Assembly (NCBI GenBank): GCA_020850595.1
Contig: JADZEK010000044.1
Span: 1-64,000, forward strand
DNA: 64,000 nt
Direction of reading: 5' to 3'
From: Anaerolineales bacterium
GTDB taxonomy: Bacteria > Chloroflexota > Anaerolineae > Anaerolineales > UBA6663
Positions within the stretch are counted from its first letter, which is position 1. The number at the start of each line of letters is the position of its first letter. This document shows positions 23,996-31,894 of the stretch, one piece after another. The position numbers were made by a program, and so were the translations under genes. The notes beneath the pieces are model-generated. The model was not told where the DNA came from. It saw only the letters and a list, made by a program, of their open reading frames with translations, and made no database searches.

Positions 23996-25167
23996 GGCCG
24001 GATCCTTACGCCCCGCTCTTGCAGCAATTCGCCGGCGATCACAATCCGCTGGATTTCATTGGTGCCTTCGAAGATTTCGGCGATGCGCGCGTCTCGCCAG
24101 CCGCGCTCCAACGGAAACTCGCGGCTCACGCCCAGCGCTCCGTGAATTTGCAGCGCCCGGTCTATGCAGCGGCTGGCCGTCTCCGAGCCGAGCAGCTTGC
24201 ACATGCCCGCTTCCTTGATATACGGCCGGCCGTGATCTACCAGCCACGCTGTGCGGTAGACTAGCGACCGCAGTGCTTCGACCTCGGTTGCCATGTCGGC
24301 CAGCATGAATTGGATTGACTGCATATGAGCGATGGGCCGCCCGAACTGGCTGCGTGCCTTCACCCAGCGCAGCGACGCGCCTAGGGCTTCCTCTGCGCCG
24401 CCAAGTGTGGCCGCGCCAAGCGACACCCGGCCGATGTCGAGCGTTTTCATGAAAGTCACGAAGCCCAGCCCGACATCGCCCAGCACGTTCTCCGCCGGCA
24501 CGCGCACTTCGTCGAAGTTCAGCAGCGAGGTCGGCGAACCGTGCAGTCCCATCTTGCGCTCGGGCCGGCCGGCTGAGAAGCCGGGCGTGCCCGTTTCCAC
24601 CACGAAGCATGTCGCGCCGCCGCGCGCCCCAAGGGCAGCATCGGTCACGGCCAACACCATCACCACGTCAGCGATTGGCCCGTTGGTGATCCACATCTTT
24701 TGGCCGTCGAGCACATATGAGTCGCCTTCCCGCGTGGCACGCAGCCGGATGCCGGCTGCGTCCGACCCGGCCTGTGGCTCGGTCAGCCCAAACGCACCAA
24801 TCGTTTGACCCGAGCACAGGGCTGGCAGGTACTTCCGCTTCAGCCGCTCTGAGCCGTCGAGGTATAGACTCATGGCGGCAATGCCAATATGAGCCCCGAT
24901 GATGGTAGCTGTGGACGGGCAGACGCGGTTAAGTTCCTCCATGAGAATGCAGTAGCCGGTTTCACCCGCACCGGCTCCGCCATACTCCTGGGCGAAGGGG
25001 ATTCCGAAGAAGCCTAACTCGCCCATCCACCGCAGCACAGCTGGGTCTTGCCGGCCGGTGCGATCTACCTCCTTGGCCCGCCGGCGTAGTTCTTGCTCGC
25101 AGAAGTCGCGCAGCATCCGGCGCAGCGCGAGGTGGTGGGGCGCGAAGGTGAAATCCATAGGCGTCAT
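23992..25167 (-). CDS. Acyl-CoA dehydrogenase (catalytic Glu present)
   Basis: A 391-residue FAD enzyme of the acyl-CoA dehydrogenase family. It has the N-terminal helical domain, FGLTEPQAGSDAAG and KMWITNG in the beta domain (about 125-165), KARSQFGRPI near 275, and ALQIHGALGVSREFP near 335. The catalytic base is Glu367 in FEGTNEIQR, the position used by medium- and short-chain enzymes. It would form the enoyl-CoA of fatty-acid oxidation and pass electrons to EtfBA next door. It overlaps its paralogue upstream by 4 bases and etfB downstream by 4, so a complex of the two dehydrogenases is plausible. Confidence 0.92.
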   Translation of the reverse strand: MTPMDFTFAPHHLALRRMLRDFCEQELRRRAKEVDRTGRQDPAVLRWMGELGFFGIPFAQEYGGAGAGETGYCILMEELNRVCPSTATIIGAHIGIAAMSLYLDGSERLKRKYLPALCSGQTIGAFGLTEPQAGSDAAGIRLRATREGDSYVLDGQKMWITNGPIADVVMVLAVTDAALGARGGATCFVVETGTPGFSAGRPERKMGLHGSPTSLLNFDEVRVPAENVLGDVGLGFVTFMKTLDIGRVSLGAATLGGAEEALGASLRWVKARSQFGRPIAHMQSIQFMLADMATEVEALRSLVYRTAWLVDHGRPYIKEAGMCKLLGSETASRCIDRALQIHGALGVSREFPLERGWRDARIAEIFEGTNEIQRIVIAGELLQERGVRIRP

Positions 25168-26324
25168 GGCTGGAGCGCCAGCCCCTCCGGCTCGAACAAG
25201 ACCCGGGCGATGGCGAAGCGCTGGATCTCATCGGTGCCGCCCAGCAGCCGCAGCGCGCGCACGTCGCGGTAGATGCGCGAAATGGCGTACTCGTCGCTGA
25301 ACCCGTAGCCGCCATGCACCTGGAGCATCTTGTTGGCGGTGTCACGCGCCACCCGGGCCGCCAGGTATTTCGCCATGCTTGCGCTGCTCTCGTAGTCTTG
25401 TCCCTGGTCGGCCTGCCACGCGGTGTGGTGCACCAGGTGCCGCAGCGCCTCGATTTCTACCGCACAGTCGGCTGCATAGTTCTGGATCGCCTGCTTTTCG
25501 GCAATGGGCACGCCGAACTGCTTGCGTTCCGCGGCAAACTTGAGGCCTAAGGCCAACGCGCCCCCGGCCGCGCCCAGCCCCGCCGCCGCCAGGCTCAGCC
25601 GCACGCGCCGAAACGCGCGCTGCACCAGCGCCCAACCGTGGTCGAGTTGGCCGAGCAGGTGGCTGGCGGGCACGCGGCAGCCTTCGAAGTACATCGTGCG
25701 AATATCCAGGCCGCGTAGTCCCAGCGTTGGCTCGCGTTGGCCCAGGAAGATGCCCGGTGTCTGTGCATCTACGACAAAGGCGCTCAAGCCGCGGAGGCGC
25801 GCTCCGGGCGTTGTCAGCGCGAGCACCACATGCGCGCCGGCTTGCCCGGCGTTGCTCACCCAGGCCTTCACGCCGTCGAGCCGGTAGTATTCGCCTTCCG
25901 GCACGGCGCGCGTTTGCACTGCGCCCGCGTCTGACCCGGCCTCTGGCTCGGTCAACGCGAACGTGCCCAACTCGCCGCCTGCTAAGCGAGGCAGAAACTC
26001 GGCCTTCACCGCCTCGCTGCCGCCATCCAGGATGGTCATGGACGACAGCATCGTGTGGATGCCGAGCGCTGCCGCCATCGAGAGGCAATGGCGCGCTACG
26101 GTTTCGACGAGCAGGCTGTAACTCAGGTAATCCATCGCCGCGCCACCGTATTGTTCCGGCAGCGTGGCGCCCAAGAAGCCTTGCGCGGCGGCCTTTTGTA
26201 ACAGGGCAGTGGGTATGGCCTCATCGCGGTCAGTCTGCTCGGCGCACGGCGCGACCTCGTTTTCCGCAAAGTCGCGAAACAGGTCGTGGAACATCTGCTG
26301 CTCGTCGCTCAGGGCAAAGTCCAT
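25164..26324 (-). CDS. Acyl-CoA dehydrogenase paralogue lacking the usual catalytic Glu
   Basis: A 386-residue member of the same family as its neighbour: FALTEPEAGSDAGAV, KAWVSNAG, RKQFGVPIAEKQ and LQVHGGYGFSDEY are all present. At the site of the catalytic Glu it has Gly362 (LLGGTDEIQR). The alternative Glu used by isovaleryl-CoA dehydrogenase (DLERLVLA) aligns with Val (RRVRLSLA). Both standard bases therefore seem to be missing. In mycobacterial FadE pairs one subunit of a heterotetramer is similarly degenerate, and the 4-base overlap with the intact paralogue fits such a pair. A free-standing enzyme with a different base is the alternative. Confidence 0.88.
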   Translation of the reverse strand: MDFALSDEQQMFHDLFRDFAENEVAPCAEQTDRDEAIPTALLQKAAAQGFLGATLPEQYGGAAMDYLSYSLLVETVARHCLSMAAALGIHTMLSSMTILDGGSEAVKAEFLPRLAGGELGTFALTEPEAGSDAGAVQTRAVPEGEYYRLDGVKAWVSNAGQAGAHVVLALTTPGARLRGLSAFVVDAQTPGIFLGQREPTLGLRGLDIRTMYFEGCRVPASHLLGQLDHGWALVQRAFRRVRLSLAAAGLGAAGGALALGLKFAAERKQFGVPIAEKQAIQNYAADCAVEIEALRHLVHHTAWQADQGQDYESSASMAKYLAARVARDTANKMLQVHGGYGFSDEYAISRIYRDVRALRLLGGTDEIQRFAIARVLFEPEGLALQP

Positions 26325-26339
26325 GGCGGTCTCCGCTGG

Positions 26340-26738
26340 TCAGTCCTCACCGCTGTCTTTGAGGCGCTGTACTTCAGCCTCCAGCCGTGCTTTCTCATCC
26401 TTCAGGCGCAGCAATTCGGCTCGCATTTCCGCTGCCTCAGCCGGGGAGGGGCGGGGCGTCTTCTCCTGACCCCACACCTGAATCGTGTCGCTGCGCGCGC
26501 GCTGGAAGCGGCTAGTGAACAAGCCTAGAGCAGCCGCCAACACAACAGTGGTGACCGCCGCCACGCCCACTTCTGACCAATGGTGGTACAGCTGCGCCCA
26601 CCCGGCGATCAGCAGCAGCAGGGGGACGACGAGCACAATGACAAACACGCCCAGCGCCCGGCGCTCGACCCGCCGCAGCACCAGGGAGATGAATAACAGC
26701 GCGGCGGTCAGCCCCATGACCGTAATCAGGTCCATCAC
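26340..26738 (-). CDS. Small membrane protein with C-terminal coiled coil
   Basis: A 132-residue protein with three hydrophobic segments (about residues 5-20, 28-48 and 55-75), a linker, and a charged heptad-like helix (about 95-130, MRAELLRLKDEKARLEAEV). I do not recognise a family. It lies inside the beta-oxidation operon, overlapping the enoyl-CoA hydratase stop by 4 bases and 15 bases from the acyl-CoA dehydrogenase gene. It might help to place the pathway enzymes near the membrane, but nothing in the sequence shows this directly. Confidence 0.7.
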   Translation of the reverse strand: MMDLITVMGLTAALLFISLVLRRVERRALGVFVIVLVVPLLLLIAGWAQLYHHWSEVGVAAVTTVVLAAALGLFTSRFQRARSDTIQVWGQEKTPRPSPAEAAEMRAELLRLKDEKARLEAEVQRLKDSGED

Positions 26739-27520
26739 TTGTCCTTGAAGGCCGGCTGTCGCTTTTGCAGGAAGGCCGCCGCACCCTCGCGGGCATCCTC
26801 CGTCAGTGCGATCTGCCCGAACTGCTGGGCCTCGAGTGCCAACCCGTCGGATAGCGGCTGCTCGTAGCCGCCCTGAACGGCCGCCAGCGCCGCTCGCGCC
26901 GCCAACCCGCCTTTCTGCGCGATCTTGCGCGCCAGGTCGCGGGACGTCTTCAGCACCTCGCCGCCTGGCACGACCTTGTTTACCAGGTTAAGCCGGTAGG
27001 CTTCCTGCGCGGTGATTGAGTCGCCCGTCAGGATCAGTTCTAGCGCCTTGGCGCGACCCACCAGCCGCGCCAACCGCTGCGTGCCGCCCCACCCGGGGAT
27101 GATACCCAAGTTGATCTCGGGCTGGCCGAGTTTCACCCGGTCGCCCACGATGCGCAGGTGGCAGGCCATCGCCAGCTCCAGCCCACCACCCAGCGCCACG
27201 CCGTTGATCGCGGCGATGAACGGCTTGGGTGCGACCTCGATCTGACTAAACAGGGCCTGCACCTGCCGGCTGATGGCCTCGGCGTGGGCGGCGTCGGTCA
27301 ACAGGGAGAACTCGCTGATGTCGGCCCCGGCCACGAAAGCGACCTGGCCCGCGCCGGTCAGTACTACCGCTTTTACCTCGGGGTTGGCGATTACTTCGGC
27401 CACCACCTCGGCCAACTCCTTTAGCGTGGCCTGGTTGAGCGCATTCACGGGCGGGTGATCTAACGTCACCAGCGCCACGCGGTCTTCCAGGCCTACCTTC
27501 ACTAACTGGCGTTCGGTCAT
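26735..27520 (-). CDS. Enoyl-CoA hydratase
   Basis: A 261-residue crotonase-family enzyme with both catalytic glutamates of enoyl-CoA hydratases, Glu115 (GGGLELAMAC) and Glu135 (GQPEINLG), spaced 20 apart as in the rat enzyme. The oxyanion-hole segments are GADISEF and INGVALGGG, and IIPGWGGTQRL follows. It hydrates trans-2-enoyl-CoA in beta-oxidation. It sits 9 bases downstream of the 3-hydroxyacyl-CoA dehydrogenase gene, so the two halves of a FadB-like function are encoded separately but adjacently. Confidence 0.92.
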   Translation of the reverse strand: MTERQLVKVGLEDRVALVTLDHPPVNALNQATLKELAEVVAEVIANPEVKAVVLTGAGQVAFVAGADISEFSLLTDAAHAEAISRQVQALFSQIEVAPKPFIAAINGVALGGGLELAMACHLRIVGDRVKLGQPEINLGIIPGWGGTQRLARLVGRAKALELILTGDSITAQEAYRLNLVNKVVPGGEVLKTSRDLARKIAQKGGLAARAALAAVQGGYEQPLSDGLALEAQQFGQIALTEDAREGAAAFLQKRQPAFKDK

Positions 27521-27529
27521 GGTCGGCTC

Positions 27530-28759
27530 CTATTGGCTATACTCGTGAAAACCCCGCCCGGTCTTCTGGCCCAGGTGACCCGCCCGCACCTTGGTGCGCA
27601 GCAACCGCGCCGGCCGGAATCGCTCGCCGTAGGCCGCGTGCAGGGCCTCCAGCTTGGCGACGACCGTGTCAAGCCCGAGCCGGTCGGCCACGGCCAGCGG
27701 CCCCAGCCGCTCGCCCGCGTACGTCATGCCCGTGCCGGCTACCATCGCCAGGTCTACATCAGACGGCGCGGCGATGTGCTCCTGCAGACAGAGCGCCGCC
27801 TCGTTGATCAGCGGCATGATTAGTCGGTCGGCCTCGAACGGCCGGCCGCTCGGCTTCACTTGGCCGCTGGCTTGCAGTTCGGCGATCATCTCCTTCACGG
27901 GCTCGTCGGTCTCTGCGCCGTAGCCGTAGAAGCCCGCACCGCTTTTCTCGCCCAGCCGCCCCGCCGCGACGAGCAGTGGGAACAGCGCCGCGCCTCGCAT
28001 TCGGTCGCCGTACTCCCGGTGCAGGTACTGACCCACATCCGCGCACACGTCTAGCCCAAGCATGTCCATCAAAAAGAACGGCCCCATTGGCATGCCCCAG
28101 GTCTGCATCTGCTGGTCAATCTCGCTTGCGCCGGCTTCGCCTTCCTCGAGCGCCTGCACCGCCTCGTTCAGATAGGGGAGCAGCAGCCGGTTCACCAGGA
28201 AGCCCGGGCACTCCTGCACCACCACGGGCAGCTTGCGCAGCGACTCGGTGAACGTCACCACGTCGTCCACGGTCTCCTGCGCTGTGTCCAGCCCGGGGAT
28301 CACCTCCACTAGCTTCATCACGTGCGCCGGGTTGAAAAAGTGCATCCCGATGATCTTGCTCGGCCGGCCCGTGGCCTGGCCCATTTCGGAGATAGATAGC
28401 GCCGAGGTGTTGGAGGCGATAATGGCCGTTTCGGGCAGCGCCGCCGCCAGTTCCCCCAGCACTGCGCGTTTCACGGCCATCTTCTCCGGCACGGCCTCAA
28501 TGGCAATGTCCACGTCGCTGAACTCGCCGTAGTCCAGCGTAGGCGTGATCAGCGCTAGCTTGCTCTCCATGTCACCCGGCGACATCTTGCCTTTGTCTAC
28601 GCGGCCCTGGTAAATCTTGCGGATGCGGCCCAATCCCTTGTCAAGCAATGTGGGGTCTACGTCTTTCAGCAGCACCGGCAGGCCGGAGTAAGAAATAACC
28701 TGGGCAATCTCCGCCCCCATCGCGCCCGCGCCAATGACCGCCGCTTTGAAGATGTACAT
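27530..28759 (-). CDS. 3-hydroxyacyl-CoA dehydrogenase
   Basis: A 409-residue enzyme. It has an N-terminal NAD domain (VIGAGAMGAEIA at residue 8), the catalytic His140 (GMHFFNPAHVMK) with partner Glu152, and two C-terminal dimerisation-type domains (GFLVNRLLLPYLNEA and RLIMPLINEAALCLQE). It oxidises 3-hydroxyacyl-CoA. Its length matches the two-C-domain form without a fused hydratase. The ATG follows directly on the stop of the preceding PRPP synthetase gene (TGAATG), which suggests translational coupling. Confidence 0.92.
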   Translation of the reverse strand: MYIFKAAVIGAGAMGAEIAQVISYSGLPVLLKDVDPTLLDKGLGRIRKIYQGRVDKGKMSPGDMESKLALITPTLDYGEFSDVDIAIEAVPEKMAVKRAVLGELAAALPETAIIASNTSALSISEMGQATGRPSKIIGMHFFNPAHVMKLVEVIPGLDTAQETVDDVVTFTESLRKLPVVVQECPGFLVNRLLLPYLNEAVQALEEGEAGASEIDQQMQTWGMPMGPFFLMDMLGLDVCADVGQYLHREYGDRMRGAALFPLLVAAGRLGEKSGAGFYGYGAETDEPVKEMIAELQASGQVKPSGRPFEADRLIMPLINEAALCLQEHIAAPSDVDLAMVAGTGMTYAGERLGPLAVADRLGLDTVVAKLEALHAAYGERFRPARLLRTKVRAGHLGQKTGRGFHEYSQ

Positions 28760-29752
28760 TCAGTCCTCCACCGTGTACTCGTTCCAAAACGTAAACAAGT
28801 CGCCGATACTCTGGCGCAAATAGTTGCGCCGGATGGCCTCGCCGAACAGGGGCGCTACCGACAGCATCCGCAGCTTGTCGGTGCGCTTATTGGCTGGGAT
28901 CGGCACTGTGTCGGTGGCGATGATTTCCTGCACACCAGGCAAGGCGCTCAGGCGTGCCAGCGCGTCACCGGCGAACACGCCGTGTGTGCATACCACCCAG
29001 AAGCGCTCAATGCCCAGCCCGCGCAGCACCTTCGATACCTCGGTAATGCTCGTGCCCGAGGCGATCTCGTCATCGTAGATGATGGCCTGGGTCTTGCCGC
29101 TCACGTCGCCGATCAACCCCGACACGATGACCTGCGTGTCGCTGACACGCGTCTTGTTGCCCACCGCCAGCGGCAGGTTCAGCCGCTGCGCGAAACGCCC
29201 GGCAGAGTGCACCCGCCCCGCGTCTGGGCTGATGACGATGGTGTCGGCCAGTGGCAAGTGCCGGAAATATTCCTCAAACACGGGACGAGCAGTCAGGGGG
29301 TCTGTGGGCACGTCGAAGAAGCCATGCACCTGCGCTGAGTGCAAGCTCATGGTCATGACATTGGTTGCGCCAGCCGTTTGCATCAGCCGCGCCATCAACC
29401 GGCCGGCGATGCTGATGCGGGGAGCATCTTTCTTGTCCGAGCGAGCGTATGAATAATATGGAATGATCGCGTGGACTTCTTTGGCGCCGGCCGACCGCGC
29501 CGCGTCGAGCATTAGCAGTAGTTCCTGGGCGTGCTCGGCGACCGGTGGGCTGAAGCTCTGCACGATCACCACGACGCGTGAGCGCACCGTTTCGCCGAGC
29601 TGTACGTGCAGGCTGTCGTTGCTGTAATGTCCCGAGCGGGCAGGGCTGCGCGGCACGCGCAGGTAGGCAGCCAGGGCGTCGGCCAAAGCCGGATTGGAGC
29701 TGCCGGCGAACAGACGCAGATCGTCTGGGTTGACACTGCCGTCGTAGGTCAT
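28760..29752 (-). CDS. prs: Ribose-phosphate pyrophosphokinase-like protein, divergent
   Basis: A 330-residue member of the PRPP synthetase family: LRLFAGSSNPALADALA, HYSNDSLHVQLGE, VVIVQSFSPP, IPYYSYARSDKKD and SLHSAQVHGFFDVP align with known enzymes. The PRPP-binding loop is changed: IYDDEIASGTS replaces the usual DD-x-x-x-TGGT. The catalytic flexible-loop Lys-Arg region reads GNKTRVSDTQ instead of a KRR form. It may still make PRPP, or have altered activity. It is embedded in a fatty-acid oxidation operon between thiolase (27 bases upstream) and hydroxyacyl-CoA dehydrogenase (0 bases), which is an odd place for prs. Confidence 0.82.
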   Translation of the reverse strand: MTYDGSVNPDDLRLFAGSSNPALADALAAYLRVPRSPARSGHYSNDSLHVQLGETVRSRVVVIVQSFSPPVAEHAQELLLMLDAARSAGAKEVHAIIPYYSYARSDKKDAPRISIAGRLMARLMQTAGATNVMTMSLHSAQVHGFFDVPTDPLTARPVFEEYFRHLPLADTIVISPDAGRVHSAGRFAQRLNLPLAVGNKTRVSDTQVIVSGLIGDVSGKTQAIIYDDEIASGTSITEVSKVLRGLGIERFWVVCTHGVFAGDALARLSALPGVQEIIATDTVPIPANKRTDKLRMLSVAPLFGEAIRRNYLRQSIGDLFTFWNEYTVED

Positions 29753-29779
29753 GCCAGCCTCCTCCGCGCGGCTGCGCCG

Positions 29780-31006
29780 TTAAGCGGGCGATACGGCTTC
29801 TACAATCAGGGCGCTGCCCTGTCCGCCAGCCGCGCACAACGTTGCCAGCCCATACCGCGCCGGCTGCTTGCCTTCTGCGTTTCGGCGCTTCATTTCATGC
29901 ACTAGCGTGACAACAATGCGGCAGCCGCTGGAGCCAACCGGGTGGCCCAGCGCAATCGCACCGCCGTTCACGTTCACGCGCTTCCAATCCCAGCCTTCCG
30001 CCTCCAGGGCCTTGCCAACAGCCAATACTTGCGCGGCGAAGGCCTCGTTGATCTCAACCAGGTCCATGTCCTTGAGAGCCAGCCCGGCTTTCTTCAGCGC
30101 CTTGGGCATCGCCAAAGCCGGGGCGATGCCCATGCGCTGCGGCTCGACTCCGGCGTAGCCATAGGCCACGATGCGCGCCAGCGGCGCAAGGCCTAACTCG
30201 GCGGCCTTCTCGGCCGTCATCACCAGCATGGCGCTCGCCCCGTCGGAGATGCCGCAGGCGTTGGCGGGCGTGACCGTGCCGCCGTCTTTGAAGATGGTCG
30301 GGTAGAGACCGGCCTTTTGCACCGTCAGGCCGGGGTTAATCGTTTCGTCCTGGATGATTTTCTCGCGCGCCACCGCGCTGCCGGCCACGCGCTTGGTCAC
30401 CTCTACGGGGACGATCTCCTCGGCGAACTTCTCCATGCGCGTCGCCATGAAGGCCCTCTTGTGGCTCTGCACGGCGTACTCGTCTTGTGCTTGGCGTGGG
30501 ATGCTGAATTCTTCGGCCAGGTTTTCGGCTGTGCGGCCCATGAGTTGGCCGCAGATGGGGTCAGTCAGACCTTCCCACATGGCGTCGGTGAACTCGGCGT
30601 GGCGCAGCTTTAGGCCCCACCGCGCGCCCTTGACAATGTAGGGGATGTTGCTCATGGACTCGACGCCGCCGACCAGGTAGACCTGCCCGTCGCCCACCTG
30701 GATGTTGCGGTAGGCCTGCACGATGGCGTCCATGCCCGAGTCGCAGTTGCGCGCCACGGTGTACGCCGGCACCTCCTTGGGGATGCCGGCCATGAGGGCC
30801 GCCACCCGGGTGATGTTGGGCGCGTCCGATGGCTGCGCGATGCAACCGAAGATCACTTCATCAATCTGGGCTGGGTCAAGCTGGGTGCGTTCCAGCACTC
30901 CCTGGATCACCGTGCGGGCCAACTGCTTGGCGCCCACATCGCGGAAGACGCCGCCGTGATTACCCACCGGCGTGCGCACGGCCTCGACGATCACCACGTC
31001 CTTCAC
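29780..31006 (-). CDS. Acetyl-CoA acyltransferase (thiolase)
   Basis: A 408-residue thiolase with the nucleophile Cys88 (ARNCDSGMDA), the His355 motif GGAIALGHPVG, Cys391 (LATLCAAGGQG) and the NEAFA loop (EINEAFAAQVLA). It cleaves 3-ketoacyl-CoA in beta-oxidation; a biosynthetic acetoacetyl-CoA role is possible, but the operon argues for degradation. It lies 12 bases downstream of the TetR gene, with no room for a separate promoter, so it is expressed with the regulator. Confidence 0.93.
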   Translation of the reverse strand: MKDVVIVEAVRTPVGNHGGVFRDVGAKQLARTVIQGVLERTQLDPAQIDEVIFGCIAQPSDAPNITRVAALMAGIPKEVPAYTVARNCDSGMDAIVQAYRNIQVGDGQVYLVGGVESMSNIPYIVKGARWGLKLRHAEFTDAMWEGLTDPICGQLMGRTAENLAEEFSIPRQAQDEYAVQSHKRAFMATRMEKFAEEIVPVEVTKRVAGSAVAREKIIQDETINPGLTVQKAGLYPTIFKDGGTVTPANACGISDGASAMLVMTAEKAAELGLAPLARIVAYGYAGVEPQRMGIAPALAMPKALKKAGLALKDMDLVEINEAFAAQVLAVGKALEAEGWDWKRVNVNGGAIALGHPVGSSGCRIVVTLVHEMKRRNAEGKQPARYGLATLCAAGGQGSALIVEAVSPA

Positions 31007-31018
31007 GCTGGCCTCCCT

Positions 31019-31666
31019 CTACTCTTGTCGTAGACCGCTCAGCATCGTCTCCAGCACGCCCGCGTAGAGCTTCTCCACCTCTTGCTCCACCAGTTCGCGG
31101 CGCAGCGGGTGGCTGGTGATGACCAGCACACCGTTGAGCGCGGCCCACAGCATGCCGGCGACCTGCCGCGCCTCGACATGCGCCCTCAGCCGGCCTTCGT
31201 GGATGCCCTGTTGGGCGGCATCGGCCACGCAACGCAGGCCGCGCAGGCTGCGCAGCAAGATCAGTTCGTATAGTTCGGGGCTGACCGATTCTTGGAACTG
31301 GCCGCGGTCAAAGGCCATCATCAGCCGAAAGTAATCCGGCTCGAGCTGATAGAAATCATAGTAGGCCGCCGCTAGCCGCCGCAGGCGCGTCTCGCCGTCC
31401 AACGCGGCACTCTCGTCAAAGGCATTGGTCAGGTATTCGTGGAGCGTATCCAGCCCCTCTAGGAGCAGGTGGGCCAGGATGGTTTCTTTTGTCTGGAAGT
31501 AGAGATAGACCGTGCCCTTGGCGATCTCGGCCTTGGCCGCGATCATGTCCACGGTAGCCCGGCGGATGCCAACCTCAAAAAACACCTCCCGCGCGGCCGC
31601 AAGAATTAGGCCCTTGCGGTCCTCTTTCTCTTTGAGCCGGCGGGAGGAAGTGGCTGAGCGTCCCAT
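31019..31666 (-). CDS. TetR-family regulator of the beta-oxidation operon
   Basis: A 215-residue TetR protein. The N-terminal HTH (about residues 18-64) contains ILAAAREVFFEVGIRRATVD and IAKGTVYLYFQTKE; a helical ligand domain follows. It is the first gene of the operon that runs to etfA, and its promoter carries two inverted repeats that are likely its own operators. An acyl-CoA ligand that releases repression would fit the regulated genes, by analogy with known TetR fatty-acid regulators such as FadR of Bacillus and Thermus. That is inference. Confidence 0.9.
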   Translation of the reverse strand: MGRSATSSRRLKEKEDRKGLILAAAREVFFEVGIRRATVDMIAAKAEIAKGTVYLYFQTKETILAHLLLEGLDTLHEYLTNAFDESAALDGETRLRRLAAAYYDFYQLEPDYFRLMMAFDRGQFQESVSPELYELILLRSLRGLRCVADAAQQGIHEGRLRAHVEARQVAGMLWAALNGVLVITSHPLRRELVEQEVEKLYAGVLETMLSGLRQE

Positions 31667-31668
31667 GC

Positions 31669-31681
31669 TGACTGGCAGTCA
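31669..31681. promoter_or_regulatory. Downstream TetR operator candidate
   Basis: TGACTGGCAGTCA is a perfect 5-bp inverted repeat around GGC, placed between the predicted transcription start and the TetR ATG. It resembles the half-site of the larger repeat at 31683-31703. Confidence 0.55.
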
Positions 31682-31682
31682 C

Positions 31683-31703
31683 ATACTGACCGATAGTCAG
31701 TAT
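31683..31703. promoter_or_regulatory. Main TetR operator candidate
   Basis: Perfect inverted repeat ATACTGAC-N5-GTCAGTAT (21 bp) that overlaps the -10 of the TetR promoter. Binding there would block RNA polymerase, so autorepression is expected. Confidence 0.75.
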
Positions 31704-31727
31704 AGGCGAGGTCAGGCAGCGGGTCAA
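31699..31727 (-). promoter_or_regulatory. Sigma70-type promoter of the beta-oxidation operon
   Basis: On the - strand: TTGACC (31727-31722), a 17-bp spacer and TATACT (31704-31699). The start of transcription is expected near 31692, about 26 nt before the TetR ATG. Confidence 0.7.
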
Positions 31728-31881
31728 GCCGGCGGAATAAAAGAAAGTTGCGAGGCTGGCCGTGCCGCATGATAGGGCTGCCCAACCGCGCCCCGCGTTT
31801 CCACAACGCCGCGATGAGCGGCCGCCCGTTGTCAGCGGCCAGTTCACGCCCCCGCGTGGCAAACCGCCCCAGACGCTCAGG

Positions 31882-31887
31882 TATAAT
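31882..31887 (+). promoter_or_regulatory. -10 element (TATAAT) of mutL, leaderless type
   Basis: Consensus TATAAT followed by 7 bases and the ATG at 31895, so the expected transcript starts at or within one base of the start codon. No clear -35 is seen. Confidence 0.6.
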
Positions 31888-31894
31888 CGCCGCC

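Noticed and set aside
25164-26324. Pseudogene status for the acyl-CoA dehydrogenase lacking the catalytic Glu
   Set aside because: The frame is intact, all other family motifs are kept, and both ends are coupled to active neighbours. A maintained degenerate subunit is more likely than decay.
30960-31018. A second promoter or operator between the TetR gene and thiolase
   Set aside because: The gap between the genes is only 12 bases and has no -10 or inverted repeat, so the thiolase gene must be read from the TetR promoter.
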